Below, piece after piece: positions 50,075-63,382 of a stretch of DNA of 64,000 nt (the first letter of the stretch is position 1; the number at the start of each line of letters is the position of its first letter). A model generated the notes under the pieces. The model saw nothing but the letters and a program-made list of their open reading frames with translations. It made no database searches and was not told where the DNA came from. The stretch comes from Ramlibacter tataouinensis (GTDB lineage Bacteria > Pseudomonadota > Gammaproteobacteria > Burkholderiales > Burkholderiaceae_C): contig NZ_CP116009.1 of assembly GCF_027941915.1 (NCBI RefSeq), positions 1,736,001 to 1,800,000 on the forward strand, written 5' to 3'. The position numbers and the translations under genes were made by a program.

Positions 50075-50983
50075 ATGACAGGCGGCCGACCCCTCCGGAT
50101 CGACAGCGACGCGCTGCGGGCCTGGCCCTTGCCGGCGCTGGCTCCCGACGCCGACAAGGAGGAGCGCGGCCGCATCCTGGTGATCGCCGGCAGCCGCGAG
50201 ATGCCCGGCAGCGCGGTGCTCGCGGCCACCGCGGCGCTGCGCGTCGGGGCCGGCAAGCTGGCGATCGCGACGCCGCGCTCGATCGCCACCCAGATGGCCT
50301 TCACCATGCCCGAGGCCCGCGTGATCGCCCTGCCGGAAACCGCGGCCGGGGGCCTCGATCCGGCCGGCGTCGGGCAGCTGGCGCACGCCGCCACCGCCGC
50401 GCATGGCGTGCTGGCCGGCCCCGGCCTGCTGGACCGCGACGCGACCTGCGCCTTTCTGCAGCAGCTGCTGCCGCTGCTTTCGCAGGAGCAGGCGGTCGTG
50501 CTCGACGCCCTGGCGATGGACTGCACCCTGCGGCTCCGCCGGTTCGCGCGGCCGGTGCTGCTGACCCCGCACGCCGGCGAGATGGCGCACCTGACCGGCG
50601 CCGCCAAGGACGAGGTGCTGGCCGACCCGCTGGGTGCGGCGGCCCGGGCGGCGCAACGCTGGAACGCCGTGGTGGCAGTGAAGGGGCCGGCCACCGCCAT
50701 CGCCGCGCCGGAGGGCCGCTGCTGGCTGCACGAGGGCGGCAATGCAGGCCTGGCCACCTCGGGCTCCGGCGATGCGCTGGCGGGCGCCATCGCCGGTCTG
50801 TGCGCGCGCGGCGCTTCGCTGGAGCAGGCGTGCGCCTGGGGCGTGGCGCTGCATGCCCAGGCGGGCGACCGGCTGGCCCGGCGGCTCGGGGCGGTCGGCT
50901 ACCTGGCGCGCGAACTGCCGCTGGAAATGCTGGCCGCGCTGCGGGAAATGGAAGCGGGATACCCTTGCGCTCCGGCCGTTTGA
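50075..50983 (+). CDS. nnrD: ADP-dependent NAD(P)H-hydrate dehydratase
   Basis: Repairs hydrated NAD(P)H (302 residues). The ribokinase-like fold carries GRILVIAGSREMPGSAVLAA at the N-terminus, the segment TPHAGEMAHLTG, and the catalytic Asp in GLATSGSGDALAGAIAGL. It is the stand-alone dehydratase; the NnrE epimerase domain is absent and no separate nnrE is in the window. The start at 50075 follows the phosphatase stop by 28 bp. The redoxin gene starts 16 bp after it. Confidence 0.93.
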   Translation: MTGGRPLRIDSDALRAWPLPALAPDADKEERGRILVIAGSREMPGSAVLAATAALRVGAGKLAIATPRSIATQMAFTMPEARVIALPETAAGGLDPAGVGQLAHAATAAHGVLAGPGLLDRDATCAFLQQLLPLLSQEQAVVLDALAMDCTLRLRRFARPVLLTPHAGEMAHLTGAAKDEVLADPLGAAARAAQRWNAVVAVKGPATAIAAPEGRCWLHEGGNAGLATSGSGDALAGAIAGLCARGASLEQACAWGVALHAQAGDRLARRLGAVGYLARELPLEMLAALREMEAGYPCAPAV

Positions 50984-50999
50984 GGAAGGACATCCCGCC

Positions 51000-51479
51000 A
51001 TGCGAATGCTCGAAGCCGGCGCGCCGGCACCGGAGTGGGACGCCGGCGAGTGGCTCAACACCCGCGCGCCGCTGACGCTGGCCTCGTTCAGGGGCAAGGT
51101 GGTGGTACTGCACGCCTTCCAGATGCTGTGCCCGGCCTGCGTGCAGCTGGCCACGCCGCAGATGCAGAAGCTGCAGGCCCTGTTCGAAGGCGGCGAGGTG
51201 GCGGTGGTGGGCCTGCACACCGTGTTCGAGCACCACGAGGCCATGACGCCGCTGGCGCTCAAGGCCTTCGCCTACGAGAACCGCCTCACGTTCCCGATCG
51301 GCATCGACCGGCACGACGGCGATGCCATCCCGGTGACCATGCGCGCCTACGGTTTCCAGGGCACGCCCAGCCTGGTGCTGATCGACCGCCAGGGACTGAT
51401 GCGCTTCCACGGCTTCGGCCACCAGCCCGATCTGCGCCTGGGCGTGCTGGTCGGCTCCCTGGTCGCCGAGGGGGACTGA
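51000..51479 (+). CDS. Redoxin-family (peroxiredoxin/thioredoxin-like) protein
   Basis: Thioredoxin-fold protein of 159 residues. The redox motif is CPAC in LHAFQMLCPACVQLATPQM. The cis-proline segment is GFQGTPSLVLIDRQG. The segment PLTLASFRGKVVVLHAF is TlpA/AhpC-like. No signal peptide, so cytosolic. The exact role (peroxidase or disulfide reductase) is not decided by the sequence. AGGAAGGA lies 9-10 nt upstream of the ATG. Confidence 0.85.
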   Translation: MRMLEAGAPAPEWDAGEWLNTRAPLTLASFRGKVVVLHAFQMLCPACVQLATPQMQKLQALFEGGEVAVVGLHTVFEHHEAMTPLALKAFAYENRLTFPIGIDRHDGDAIPVTMRAYGFQGTPSLVLIDRQGLMRFHGFGHQPDLRLGVLVGSLVAEGD

Positions 51480-51481
51480 GC

Positions 51482-51787
51482 ATGGCGGCAGCCGCCGAAC
51501 CGGACCTCGTCACCCGACGGGTGCGGGTGCGCGGCCTGGTGCAGGGCGTGGGCTACCGCTATGCCTGCGTGCAGCGGGCCGAGGCGCTGGGGCTGGCCGG
51601 CTGGGTGCGCAACCGGATCGACGGCTCCGTCGAAGCCCTGCTGCAGGGCCCGCCGGCCCAGGTGGACCGCATGTGCGAGTGGATGCGCACCGGCGTGCCC
51701 GGCGCGCGGGTCGACCGCCTGCTGGCGCAGGATGTGCCGCCGCCGGCCGGCCGCATCGACGGGTTCGCGCAGCAGCCCACGGCCTGA
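51482..51787 (+). CDS. acyP: Acylphosphatase
   Basis: Hydrolyses acyl phosphates (101 residues). The active-site Arg is R26 in VRGLVQGVGYRYACVQRA and the catalytic Asn is N44 in GWVRNRIDGSVEA. Starts 2 bp after the redoxin stop, so translation is coupled. Ends 19 bp from the convergent RidA gene. Confidence 0.95.
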   Translation: MAAAAEPDLVTRRVRVRGLVQGVGYRYACVQRAEALGLAGWVRNRIDGSVEALLQGPPAQVDRMCEWMRTGVPGARVDRLLAQDVPPPAGRIDGFAQQPTA

Positions 51788-51806
51788 GGAGGCGGTGCGC
51801 CTGCGG

Positions 51807-52178
51807 CTAGCCGCGCCAGGCCTGGACTTCGATCTCGACCTTCGCGCCCCGGTACAGCTCGGCCTGCACGCACGAGCGCGCCGGCAGGTCGCCCGGGGCG
51901 AAGTGGCGCGCGTACTCCTGGTTGAAGGCCGCGAAGTCGGCCAGGTCGGCCAGCCAGATGGTGGCGCGCACCACGTCGCGCAGGCTGGCGCCGCACTCGG
52001 CCAGCGTCGCGGCGATGCGCTCCATCACGGCCCGCGTCTGCACCTGCACGTCGCCCTCGATGATGTTGGCGTTGGCATCCATCGCCAGCACGCCCGACAG
52101 GAACAGGAAGGGGCCGGCCTGCACCGCCTTGGAGAACGGCACCGGCAGCGGGGTGGGATGGCGGACGATGGGGCTCAT
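51807..52178 (-). CDS. RidA family protein (enamine/imine deaminase)
   Basis: Small trimeric enzyme (123 residues) that hydrolyses reactive enamines/imines made when amino acids are deaminated. The fold segment FLFLSGVLAMDANANIIEGDVQVQTRAVMERI and the conserved Arg in RDVVRATIWLADLADFAAFN support this. The start overlaps the D-aminoacylase stop (ATGA), making it the last gene of the catabolic operon. Context suggests it removes the imino acid formed by the FAD oxidoreductase (inference). Confidence 0.9.
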   Translation of the reverse strand: MSPIVRHPTPLPVPFSKAVQAGPFLFLSGVLAMDANANIIEGDVQVQTRAVMERIAATLAECGASLRDVVRATIWLADLADFAAFNQEYARHFAPGDLPARSCVQAELYRGAKVEIEVQAWRG

Positions 52179-53626
52179 GCGGTGGATTCCTCTCGGGTGA
52201 TGACCTGGCCGGCGCGCGCGCCGGCATGCCGGCCCTGCTGCCACGTGACCTGGCCGTTGACGATGACGCTGTGGATGCCTTCGGCCGGTCGGGTCGGCTC
52301 GTCGTAGGTGGCGGCGTCGCGGATGGTGGCGGCGTCGAACACCACCAGGTCGGCGTGCTGGCCCTCGGCCACGGTGCCGCGGCCGGCCAGGCCGAAGTTG
52401 CGCGCCGTCAGCCCGGTCATCTTCCAGACCGCCGTCTCCAGCGGGAACAGCGACACCTCGCGGCTGTAGTGGCCCAGCACGCGCGGGAAGGTGCCCCACA
52501 GGCGCGGGTGCGGCTTGTCGCCCAGCGGGATGCCGTCGGAGCCGACCATGGTTTCGTCGAAGGCCAGGATGCGCTGCACGTCGCCCTCGTCCATCAGGAA
52601 GTAGATCGCCGTGCCGGGCTGCAGCCGGCGCGCGGCCTCCGGCTCCGGCACGCCCCATTCGGCGGCGATGTCGGCCAGGTCGCGGCCGGCGCACTCCGGA
52701 TGCGGCTCGCTGCTGGCGATCAGCACCCGGCCATCGAGCATGCCGCGGTCGGTGCGGATCATGGTCGAGCCGGCGGTGTAGGGATAGCAGTCGAGGCAGA
52801 CCTTCTGCTGGCCCATGGCCTCGCGGATGAACGGCAGGGTCTTCTCGCTCAGGCCGAAGTTGGCCCGGTTCTGCACCTTGTGGTGCGACACCACCACCGG
52901 CACGCCCAGTTCGCGGCCGATGCGGAAGGTCTCGTCCAGCGACTCCATCACGCGCGCGGCTTCGTCGCGCATATGGGTGACGTACAGCGCGCCGCGGGCG
53001 CTCAGCGGCCGGCCGACCTCGATGATCTCCTCGGTGCTGGCCTTCACGGCCGGCGGGTAGAAGGTGCCGGTGGACATCCCGATCGCGCCGGCTTCCAGCG
53101 AGGCCTCCAGCAGGTCCTGCATGGCACGCATCTCGGCCGGCGTGGCCTCGCGGTCGAGAGAATCCATGGTGACGGCACGCAGGGTGGAGTGGCCCACCAG
53201 CGCGGCGACGTTGACGCTGGCCGGCTGTCGGCGCAGCGCGTCGAAGTAGGCGCGGAAGCTGGTGAAGCGCTCGGCGCCGGGCGCGTCCAGCAGGTTCAGC
53301 GGCATCGGCAGGTCCATGCCGGCCTTGAGCGGCGCCGCGCTGATGCCGCAGTTGCCGGCCACCACCGTGGTCACGCCCTGCGACACCTTGAAGCCCATGT
53401 CGGGCTGCGACAGCAGCGCCTGGTCGTCATGGGTGTGCGAATCGATGAAGCCGGGCGCCACGATCAGGCCGCTGGCGTCGATCTCGCGCGCGGCACGGGC
53501 ACCCGCCAGGTCGCCGATGGCGGCGATGCGGCCGCCCCGCACCGCCACGTCGGCTTCGAAGCGGGGCGCCTTGGTGCCGTCGATGACGGTGCCGCCACGC
53601 AGCAGCAGGTCGTAGGACTGGGTCAT
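52175..53626 (-). CDS. D-aminoacylase / N-acyl-D-amino-acid deacylase
   Basis: Amidohydrolase releasing D-amino acids from N-acyl derivatives (483 residues). The metal-binding motif is H64-T-H66 in GFIDSHTHDDQ, the bridging Cys is C93 in AGNCGIS, and later ligands lie in VVVSHHKVQNRANFG and VGSDGIPLG. DYPYT-like segment CLDCYPYTAGST is typical of the family. 16 bp separate it from the ATPase upstream. The substrate stereochemistry is a family inference. Confidence 0.92.
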   Translation of the reverse strand: MTQSYDLLLRGGTVIDGTKAPRFEADVAVRGGRIAAIGDLAGARAAREIDASGLIVAPGFIDSHTHDDQALLSQPDMGFKVSQGVTTVVAGNCGISAAPLKAGMDLPMPLNLLDAPGAERFTSFRAYFDALRRQPASVNVAALVGHSTLRAVTMDSLDREATPAEMRAMQDLLEASLEAGAIGMSTGTFYPPAVKASTEEIIEVGRPLSARGALYVTHMRDEAARVMESLDETFRIGRELGVPVVVSHHKVQNRANFGLSEKTLPFIREAMGQQKVCLDCYPYTAGSTMIRTDRGMLDGRVLIASSEPHPECAGRDLADIAAEWGVPEPEAARRLQPGTAIYFLMDEGDVQRILAFDETMVGSDGIPLGDKPHPRLWGTFPRVLGHYSREVSLFPLETAVWKMTGLTARNFGLAGRGTVAEGQHADLVVFDAATIRDAATYDEPTRPAEGIHSVIVNGQVTWQQGRHAGARAGQVITREESTA

Positions 53627-53642
53627 GGCTTTTCCTTCGGGA

Positions 53643-54613
53643 TCAGCGGAAATGGCAGGCCACCTCGTGCGTGCCGCCGGCCGACTCGCGCGGCGTCAGC
53701 GCCGGGCGCTGCTCCTTGCACACGGCCTGCGCCAGCGGGCAGCGGGTGTGGAAGCGGCAGCCGGTGGGCGGGTTGGCCGGCGACGGCGGATCGCCCTGCA
53801 GCAGGATGCGGCGGGCCGGCGTGCGCGGGTTGGGCACCGGCACGGCCGACAACAGGATCTCGGTGTAGGGATGGCGCGGGCTGGCGAACAGGGTGTCGCG
53901 GTCGGCGATCTCGACGATGTGGCCGAGGTACATCACGGCCACCCGGTGGCTGATGTGGCGCACCACCGCCAGGTCGTGGGCGACGAACAGGTAGGCGATG
54001 CCGAACTCGGCCTGCAGGTCCATCAGCAGGTTGACCACCTGCGCCTGCACCGACACGTCGAGCGCCGACACCGGCTCGTCGCAGACGATCAGTCGTGGCT
54101 GCAGCGCCAGCGCCCGGGCGATGCCCAGCCGCTGGCGCTGGCCGCCGGAGAACTCGTGCGGGTACCTGGCGGCCGACTCCGGCCGCAGGCCGACCCGCGC
54201 GAACAGCCACTGCACGCGCTCGGCCCGCTCGCGCGCGCCCATGCCGCCGAAGTTGCGCAGCGGCTCGGCCACGATCTCGCCGGCCTTCAGGCGCGGGTTG
54301 AGCGAGGCGTAGGGGTCCTGGAAGATGATCTGCAGGTCGCGCCGGCGCTGGCGCATCTGCCCGGGCGACAGCGACAGCAGTTCCGCGCCGTCCAGCCGCA
54401 CCGAGCCGGCGGTCGGCTCGATCAGCCGCAGCACCGACTTGGCGGTGGTGGTCTTGCCGCAGCCGGACTCGCCCACCAGCGACAGCGTCTCGCCGCGCTG
54501 CACCGTGAACGACACGTCGTCCACCGCCTGCACCGGCGGGCGCGCCGGGCGCAGCCACTGGCGCGGGGCCGTGTAGTGCTTGCGCAGGTTCTCCACCTGC
54601 AGCAGCGGGGCGT

Positions 54614-54617
<4 letters not shown>
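53643..54617 (-). CDS. Oligopeptide/dipeptide ABC transporter ATPase (DppF/OppF-like)
   Basis: Second ATPase of the peptide importer (324 residues). Walker [14 protein letters not shown], signature [16 protein letters not shown], Walker [13 protein letters not shown], and the C-terminal oligopeptide domain with [14 protein letters not shown], whose cysteines can carry a 4Fe-4S cluster in this family. The start overlaps the DppD-like stop (ATGA). Confidence 0.94.
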
Positions 54618-55638
<1,021 letters not shown>

Positions 55639-55642
<4 letters not shown>

Positions 55643-56523
55643 AGCTGCCGGGCCAGGCGCGGGTCCAGCGCGTCGCGCAGGCCGTCGCCCAGCATGTTGA
55701 TCGCCAGCACCGTCAGCGCCAGCAGGACGCCCGGGTACAGGATGATGTGGAAGGCCACGGCCACGGTGTTGCGGCCCTCGGCCATCATGTTCCCCCAGCT
55801 CGGGATCTGCGCCGGCACGCCCACGCCCAGGAACGACAGCGAGGCCTCGATCAGCACGGCCGAGGCGGCCACGAAGGTGGCCTGCACCACCAGCGGTGCC
55901 ACCATGTTGGGCAGCACGTGGCGCCACAGGATCACCGGCAGCCGGGTGCCGACCGCGTGCGCGGCCTCGACGAACAGCTGCTCGCGCAGCGTCAGCGCCA
56001 GCGAGCGCACCAGCCGCACCACGCGCGGCACCTCGGGGATGGTGATGGCCACGATCACCGTGGTCAGGCTGGCGCGGGTGACCGCCATCAGGGCGATCGC
56101 CAGCAGGATGCCGGGGATGGCCATCAGCCCGTCCATCACCCGCATGATCAACCCGTCGGCCCAGCGCACGAAGCCGGCCACCAGCCCCAGCACGATGCCA
56201 AGCACGGTCGCCAGCAGCGCCACCGACAGGCCGACGATCAGCGAGATGCGGCTGCCCCACACGGCGCGGCTGAACACGTCGCGGCCGAGCGCGTCGGTGC
56301 CGAACAGGTGCTCGGCCGAGCGCCCCTGCAGGCGCGCCAGCGGGTCGATGTCCTGCGGGTCGTGGGTGGCCAGCCAGGGCGCGGCCAGCGCCAGCACGGC
56401 CACCGCCAGCAGCATCAGCGCGCCCAGCACCAGCGTCGGGTGCTTGCGCAGCCAGCGCCAGCGCCGGCGCGCCAGCGGCGCTTCGGCCGGCGCGGTTTCG
56501 TCGGGGGAAAGGACGGCGCTCAT
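55639..56523 (-). CDS. Peptide ABC transporter permease (DppC-like)
   Basis: Inner-membrane permease (294 residues). The Dpp/Opp C-type N-terminus ends with [21 protein letters not shown]. The EAA-type loop for ATPase contact is in [21 protein letters not shown]. It abuts the DppB-like gene without any gap and overlaps the ATPase gene. Confidence 0.95.
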
Positions 56524-57459
<936 letters not shown>

Positions 57460-57468
57460 GGCCGGTGC

Positions 57469-59055
57469 TTACTTGTCCAGGTTCCAGACCAGCGGCAGGC
57501 CGCCCCACAGCTTCTCGGCGCCCTTGACTTCGGCGCGCACCGCCATCGCCGGCGAGTACTGGCCGGCGCTGATGTAGGGCAGCGCCTCGAAGGCCCGGGC
57601 GTGGAACTGGTCGAGCAGCTGCTTGCGCTTGCCGGCGTCGGTTTCCTTCAGCCAGGCGGTGCGCAGCTCGTCCAGCGGCTTGTCGCAGGGCCAGCCGGGC
57701 AGGCTGGTGCCGCAGGCGGCGCTCAGGTAGGCATTGGTGACCGGCGAGTCGGCGTCGAAGCTGCCGGCGACCGTGACGTACATGTTCCAGCCGCCCTTGT
57801 CCGGGGCGTCGCGCTTGGCGCGGCGGGCGCCGATGGTGGCCCAGTCGGAGGTCTGCATGTCGACGTTCATGCCGATGTTGCGCATGGTCTGCGCCGCCAT
57901 CAGCGCCTCGGCGTTCAGGTAGGTGATGTCGCTGGGCACCAGCAGCACCACCTTCTCGCCCTTGTAGCCGGCCTCGGCCAGCAGCTGCTTGGCCTTGGCC
58001 ACGTCGGGCGTGCGCCAGGGCTCGGCGCCGGCGGTGGTCTCGTTGCGGCTGCCGCAGATGAAGAAGGTGGCGCAGTTCGTCACCCGCAGGTCCTTGGGGT
58101 AGCCCATGGCGGCCATGAACTTGTCCTGGTCCACCGCCTTGAGCACGGCCTGCCGCACCTTCGGGTTGTTGAACGGCGGGTGCAGCTGGTTCATCACGAT
58201 GAAGCCCTGCCAGGAGCCGGAGGGCAGCAGCTTGACGTTGGGGTCGGCGCGCAGCGGGTTGATGAAGTCCGGCGGCACCTGCTCGATCAGGTCCACCTCG
58301 CCCTTGCGCAGGGCGGCGACGGCGCTGTTGGCATCGGGGATGTAGAGCCACTCGACGCGGTCGAAGCTGGGCTTCTTGCTGCCGGCCAGGCCGTTGGGGG
58401 CATCGGTGCGCGGCACGTAGTGCGGGTTGCGCACGAACACCACCTTGTTGCCCGGCACCCACTCGTCGCGCTTGAACATGAACGGGCCGGAGCCCATCAC
58501 TTCCGCGATCGGCGTGGTGGTCGGCAGCTTGGCCATGCGCTCGGGCATGACCACCGGCGGGTAGCCCGAGGGCTTGGACATGGCTTCGAGCACCATGCCG
58601 AACGGCTCCTTCAGGCTCAGCGTGAAGGTCTTGTCGTCCACCGCCTTCCACTCAGCGGCCGACAGCGCGGTCATGGCGCGGCCCATGCTGTCCTTGGAGG
58701 TCCAGCGCTGCATCGAGGCCACCACGTCGGCGGCGCGCACCGGCGAGCCGTCGGCGAACTTCAGGTTGGGCCGCAGCGTGAAGGACCACTGCTTGCCGTC
58801 CTTGCTGCTGGTGTACTTGTCCACCATCTGCGGCTTCGGCTGCCCCTTGGCGTCCAGCCCGAAGGGCATGTCGTAGACCATGTAGCCGAAGTTGCGCGAG
58901 ATGTAGGCCGTGGTGAAGCTCGGGTCGAGGATCTTCACGTCGGCGTGGGCGACCACGCGCAGGGTCTTGTTCTGCGCCAGGGCGGCGGGGCTGGCCAGCC
59001 CCAGGGTGGCGCCGAGCGCCAGCGCGGCCACGGCAGCCAGGGTTCGTCTTTGCAT
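57469..59055 (-). CDS. Peptide ABC transporter substrate-binding protein (DppA/SBP_bac_5-like)
   Basis: Periplasmic binding protein (528 residues). Signal peptide MQRRTLAAVAALALGATLGL to about AALAQ. The family-5 core shows LRVVAHADVKILDPSFTTAY, FTLRPNLKFADGSPVRAADV and MGSGPFMFKRDEW. Ligand class (dipeptide, oligopeptide or modified peptide) cannot be read from sequence; neighbours suggest D-residue-containing peptides. CGGAGAAC lies upstream of the ATG. It follows the M81 gene by 35 bp. Confidence 0.95.
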   Translation of the reverse strand: MQRRTLAAVAALALGATLGLASPAALAQNKTLRVVAHADVKILDPSFTTAYISRNFGYMVYDMPFGLDAKGQPKPQMVDKYTSSKDGKQWSFTLRPNLKFADGSPVRAADVVASMQRWTSKDSMGRAMTALSAAEWKAVDDKTFTLSLKEPFGMVLEAMSKPSGYPPVVMPERMAKLPTTTPIAEVMGSGPFMFKRDEWVPGNKVVFVRNPHYVPRTDAPNGLAGSKKPSFDRVEWLYIPDANSAVAALRKGEVDLIEQVPPDFINPLRADPNVKLLPSGSWQGFIVMNQLHPPFNNPKVRQAVLKAVDQDKFMAAMGYPKDLRVTNCATFFICGSRNETTAGAEPWRTPDVAKAKQLLAEAGYKGEKVVLLVPSDITYLNAEALMAAQTMRNIGMNVDMQTSDWATIGARRAKRDAPDKGGWNMYVTVAGSFDADSPVTNAYLSAACGTSLPGWPCDKPLDELRTAWLKETDAGKRKQLLDQFHARAFEALPYISAGQYSPAMAVRAEVKGAEKLWGGLPLVWNLDK

Positions 59056-59090
59056 CAGCGTTCTCCGGTGGGTCGGGAAGGAAAAAAGGG

Positions 59091-60536
59091 TCAGGCGTCC
59101 AGCGGCCACTTGGGGCGGCGGATCTTGCGGTAGGGCAGCATCTTCAGGTCCAGCGTCACGGCGCCGGGCGCGCCGGCGTAGATCACGTGGCGGCCGATCT
59201 TCGAGTAGGAGGCGTAGAAATGCTGGGAGGACTTCACCACCACGACCTTCCTGGCGGCCAGGTCGCAGCCGATGCCGGTGAACAGGTCGCTGCCCATGGC
59301 CTGGTTGCGGATCGAGACCAGCAGGATCTCCACGCCGCGGCACTCGACCAGCGCGCAGTCGCCCATCGCGGTGGGGGTGTTCGACAGGCCGGTCTGCATG
59401 TGCTCGTGGCGCACGGCCTTGACCGTGCAGGGCAGGTCCAGCGGCGGGCCCGACAGCGGGCTGACCTTGCCGCCGATGCGCAGGTCCAGCTGCGCGCCCT
59501 CGCCCGCCTCGACCGCGATGCGCGCGGCCACCGGGTCCCAGAACGGGCCGATGGCGACGTTGGCGACGCCGCGCTCCAGGATGCGCTGCAAGATGAAAGT
59601 GGCGTCGCTGGCGGCGCCGCCGCCCGGGTTGTCGGCACCGTCGGAGATGATCACCGGCCCGCCGTCGAACGCCAGCGCCTCGTCCAGCGCCTCGTCGATC
59701 GAGGGATAGCGCACGGTGAGCGCCTCGCGCATCGCGATCAGCTCGTCGGCCAGCTGCCGCGCCAGCCGCTGCGCCTTGCCGGCGTCGCCATCGGCATAGA
59801 CCAGCACCTTGGTGCCCATGTCCGGCACGTCGCCCCAGGCGAAGCCGTGCGCGATGGAGATCGACAGGATGCCGTCCTGGCCTTCCAGCGCCTGGATGCG
59901 GTCGACGAACGCCCGCGCCGGATCGCGCGAGGTGTGCATCGTGACGATCATGTCGCAGTCCACCATCGCCGCCACCGGCTGCCGCTCGCCGCGCACCTTG
60001 GCGGCGCACAGGTCGACCAGTTCCAGCGCGCGCTCCAGCACGTCGGTGTGCGGGTACTCCTTGAAGGCGACCAGCACGTCGGCGTTGTCCACCATCGCCG
60101 CGCTCAGGTGGCTGTGCGGGTCGAGCTCGGCGCCGACCACGACGTTGGGCCCGACGATCTCGCGCACGCGGCGCAGCAGGTCGCCCTCGCAGTCGTCGTA
60201 GCCGTCCGCCACCATCGCGCCGTGCAGGCCCAGCAGCACCATGTCGACCGGCAGCGCCCGCTTCAGGTCGGCCAGCAGCTCGTCGCGCAAGGCCTCGTAG
60301 GTGGCACGGGTGGTGATGCCGCTCGGCTGGGCGCCGGCCACCATGCCTTCCACCAGGTCCCAGCCGAATTCCTTGCCGCGCAGGCGCGCTGCCCACAGCG
60401 GCCCGGCGAAGAAGAACATGTGGTCGGGGTGCTGGCCGGCGGCGAAGTAGCCGCGGTCCTTGAACGAGGCCATGCCGGTGGGCATGGGCGCGAAGGTGTT
60501 GGTTTCGGTGGCGAGGCCGCCGCTGAAGACGCGCAT
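59091..60536 (-). CDS. M81 family metallopeptidase (MlrC-like)
   Basis: Putative zinc metallopeptidase (481 residues) of the MlrC family, whose founding member cleaves linearised microcystin. It starts MRVFSGGLATETNTFAPMPTG; VLLGLHGAMVADGYDDCEGD and GAELDPHSHLS supply likely metal ligands. The C-terminal domain has DGADNPGGGAASDATF and ends SSQHFYASYSKIGRHVIY, both family signatures. It begins 16 bp after the oxidoreductase stop. Substrate in this organism is unknown. Confidence 0.92.
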   Translation of the reverse strand: MRVFSGGLATETNTFAPMPTGMASFKDRGYFAAGQHPDHMFFFAGPLWAARLRGKEFGWDLVEGMVAGAQPSGITTRATYEALRDELLADLKRALPVDMVLLGLHGAMVADGYDDCEGDLLRRVREIVGPNVVVGAELDPHSHLSAAMVDNADVLVAFKEYPHTDVLERALELVDLCAAKVRGERQPVAAMVDCDMIVTMHTSRDPARAFVDRIQALEGQDGILSISIAHGFAWGDVPDMGTKVLVYADGDAGKAQRLARQLADELIAMREALTVRYPSIDEALDEALAFDGGPVIISDGADNPGGGAASDATFILQRILERGVANVAIGPFWDPVAARIAVEAGEGAQLDLRIGGKVSPLSGPPLDLPCTVKAVRHEHMQTGLSNTPTAMGDCALVECRGVEILLVSIRNQAMGSDLFTGIGCDLAARKVVVVKSSQHFYASYSKIGRHVIYAGAPGAVTLDLKMLPYRKIRRPKWPLDA

Positions 60537-60552
60537 GGGTGCAATGAAGGGG

Positions 60553-62516
<1,964 letters not shown>

Positions 62517-62527
62517 GGGTGATGGGC

Positions 62528-63283
62528 ATGGAATACGTCTTGCTGCGCAACGAGGGGCCGGTGTCGATCGTCAGCCTGAACCGGCCCGAACGGCTCAACG
62601 CCATCGGGACCGGGCTGTTGCGCGACCTGCAGGTTGCCTTGGACCGGGCGCAGGCCGACCCGGCCACCCGCGTGATCGTGTTCACCGGCGAAGGGCGCGC
62701 GTTCTGCGCCGGCGACGACCTGAAGGAGTTCGACCAGCAGGCGGGTTCGCCCGAGTCGATCGCGCACCACGCCGACAGCGTCCAGCAGATCACCCGCACC
62801 CTCATGTTCGGCTCCAAGCTGGTGGTCGGCGCCGTCCGCGGCCATGCCGTGGGCGGCGGCTTCGAGTGGGTGCTGAACTGCGATCTGATCGTGGCCGGCG
62901 ACGACCTGGTCGGCTTCTTCCCCGAAATGTCACTGGGCCATTTCGTCACCGGCGGCGTCACCCACCTGCTGCCACTGGCGGTGGGACACCAGAAGGCGAT
63001 GGAGCTGCTGGTGCTGGGCGAGCGGCAAGGCGCGCAGGCGCTGCAGCGGCTGGGCATCGTCAAGGAGGTGGTGCCGCCCAGCGAAGTCCTGCCGCGTGCG
63101 CTCGAACTGGCGCGGCAGGTCGCCGAGCGCTCGCCGCACGCGCTGGCCCGTCTGAAGCGGGCCATGGCCGCCGACCCGGGCCGGCTGGCCGCGGCGCTGG
63201 AGACCGAGCGGCGCGCCTGCGTGGAGCTGTCGGCACTGGCGGACACGGCGGCGCGGATTGCGAAGGCGACCCAGGGGCTGTGA
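62528..63283 (+). CDS. Enoyl-CoA hydratase/isomerase family protein
   Basis: Crotonase-fold enzyme (251 residues). The oxyanion hole residues are in GRAFCAGDDLKEF and the conserved GHAVGGGFEWVLNCDLIVAGDD. The second acidic site is in GFFPEMSLGHFVTGG. The start is set at ATG 62528 (MEYVLLRNEG), 9 nt after GAGG; ATG 62522 and GTG 62513, the last overlapping the regulator stop, are alternatives. Role with the neighbours is unclear. Confidence 0.88.
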   Translation: MEYVLLRNEGPVSIVSLNRPERLNAIGTGLLRDLQVALDRAQADPATRVIVFTGEGRAFCAGDDLKEFDQQAGSPESIAHHADSVQQITRTLMFGSKLVVGAVRGHAVGGGFEWVLNCDLIVAGDDLVGFFPEMSLGHFVTGGVTHLLPLAVGHQKAMELLVLGERQGAQALQRLGIVKEVVPPSEVLPRALELARQVAERSPHALARLKRAMAADPGRLAAALETERRACVELSALADTAARIAKATQGL

Positions 63284-63382
63284 CGCCCAGCGGCCGAGCG
63301 ATCGCGCCGCCACCCGGCCGCTGGTCGAAGCCGGCAAGCTGCGCATGCCGTAGCGGCCAGGCGGCCAGCCGCGGGACGGATT

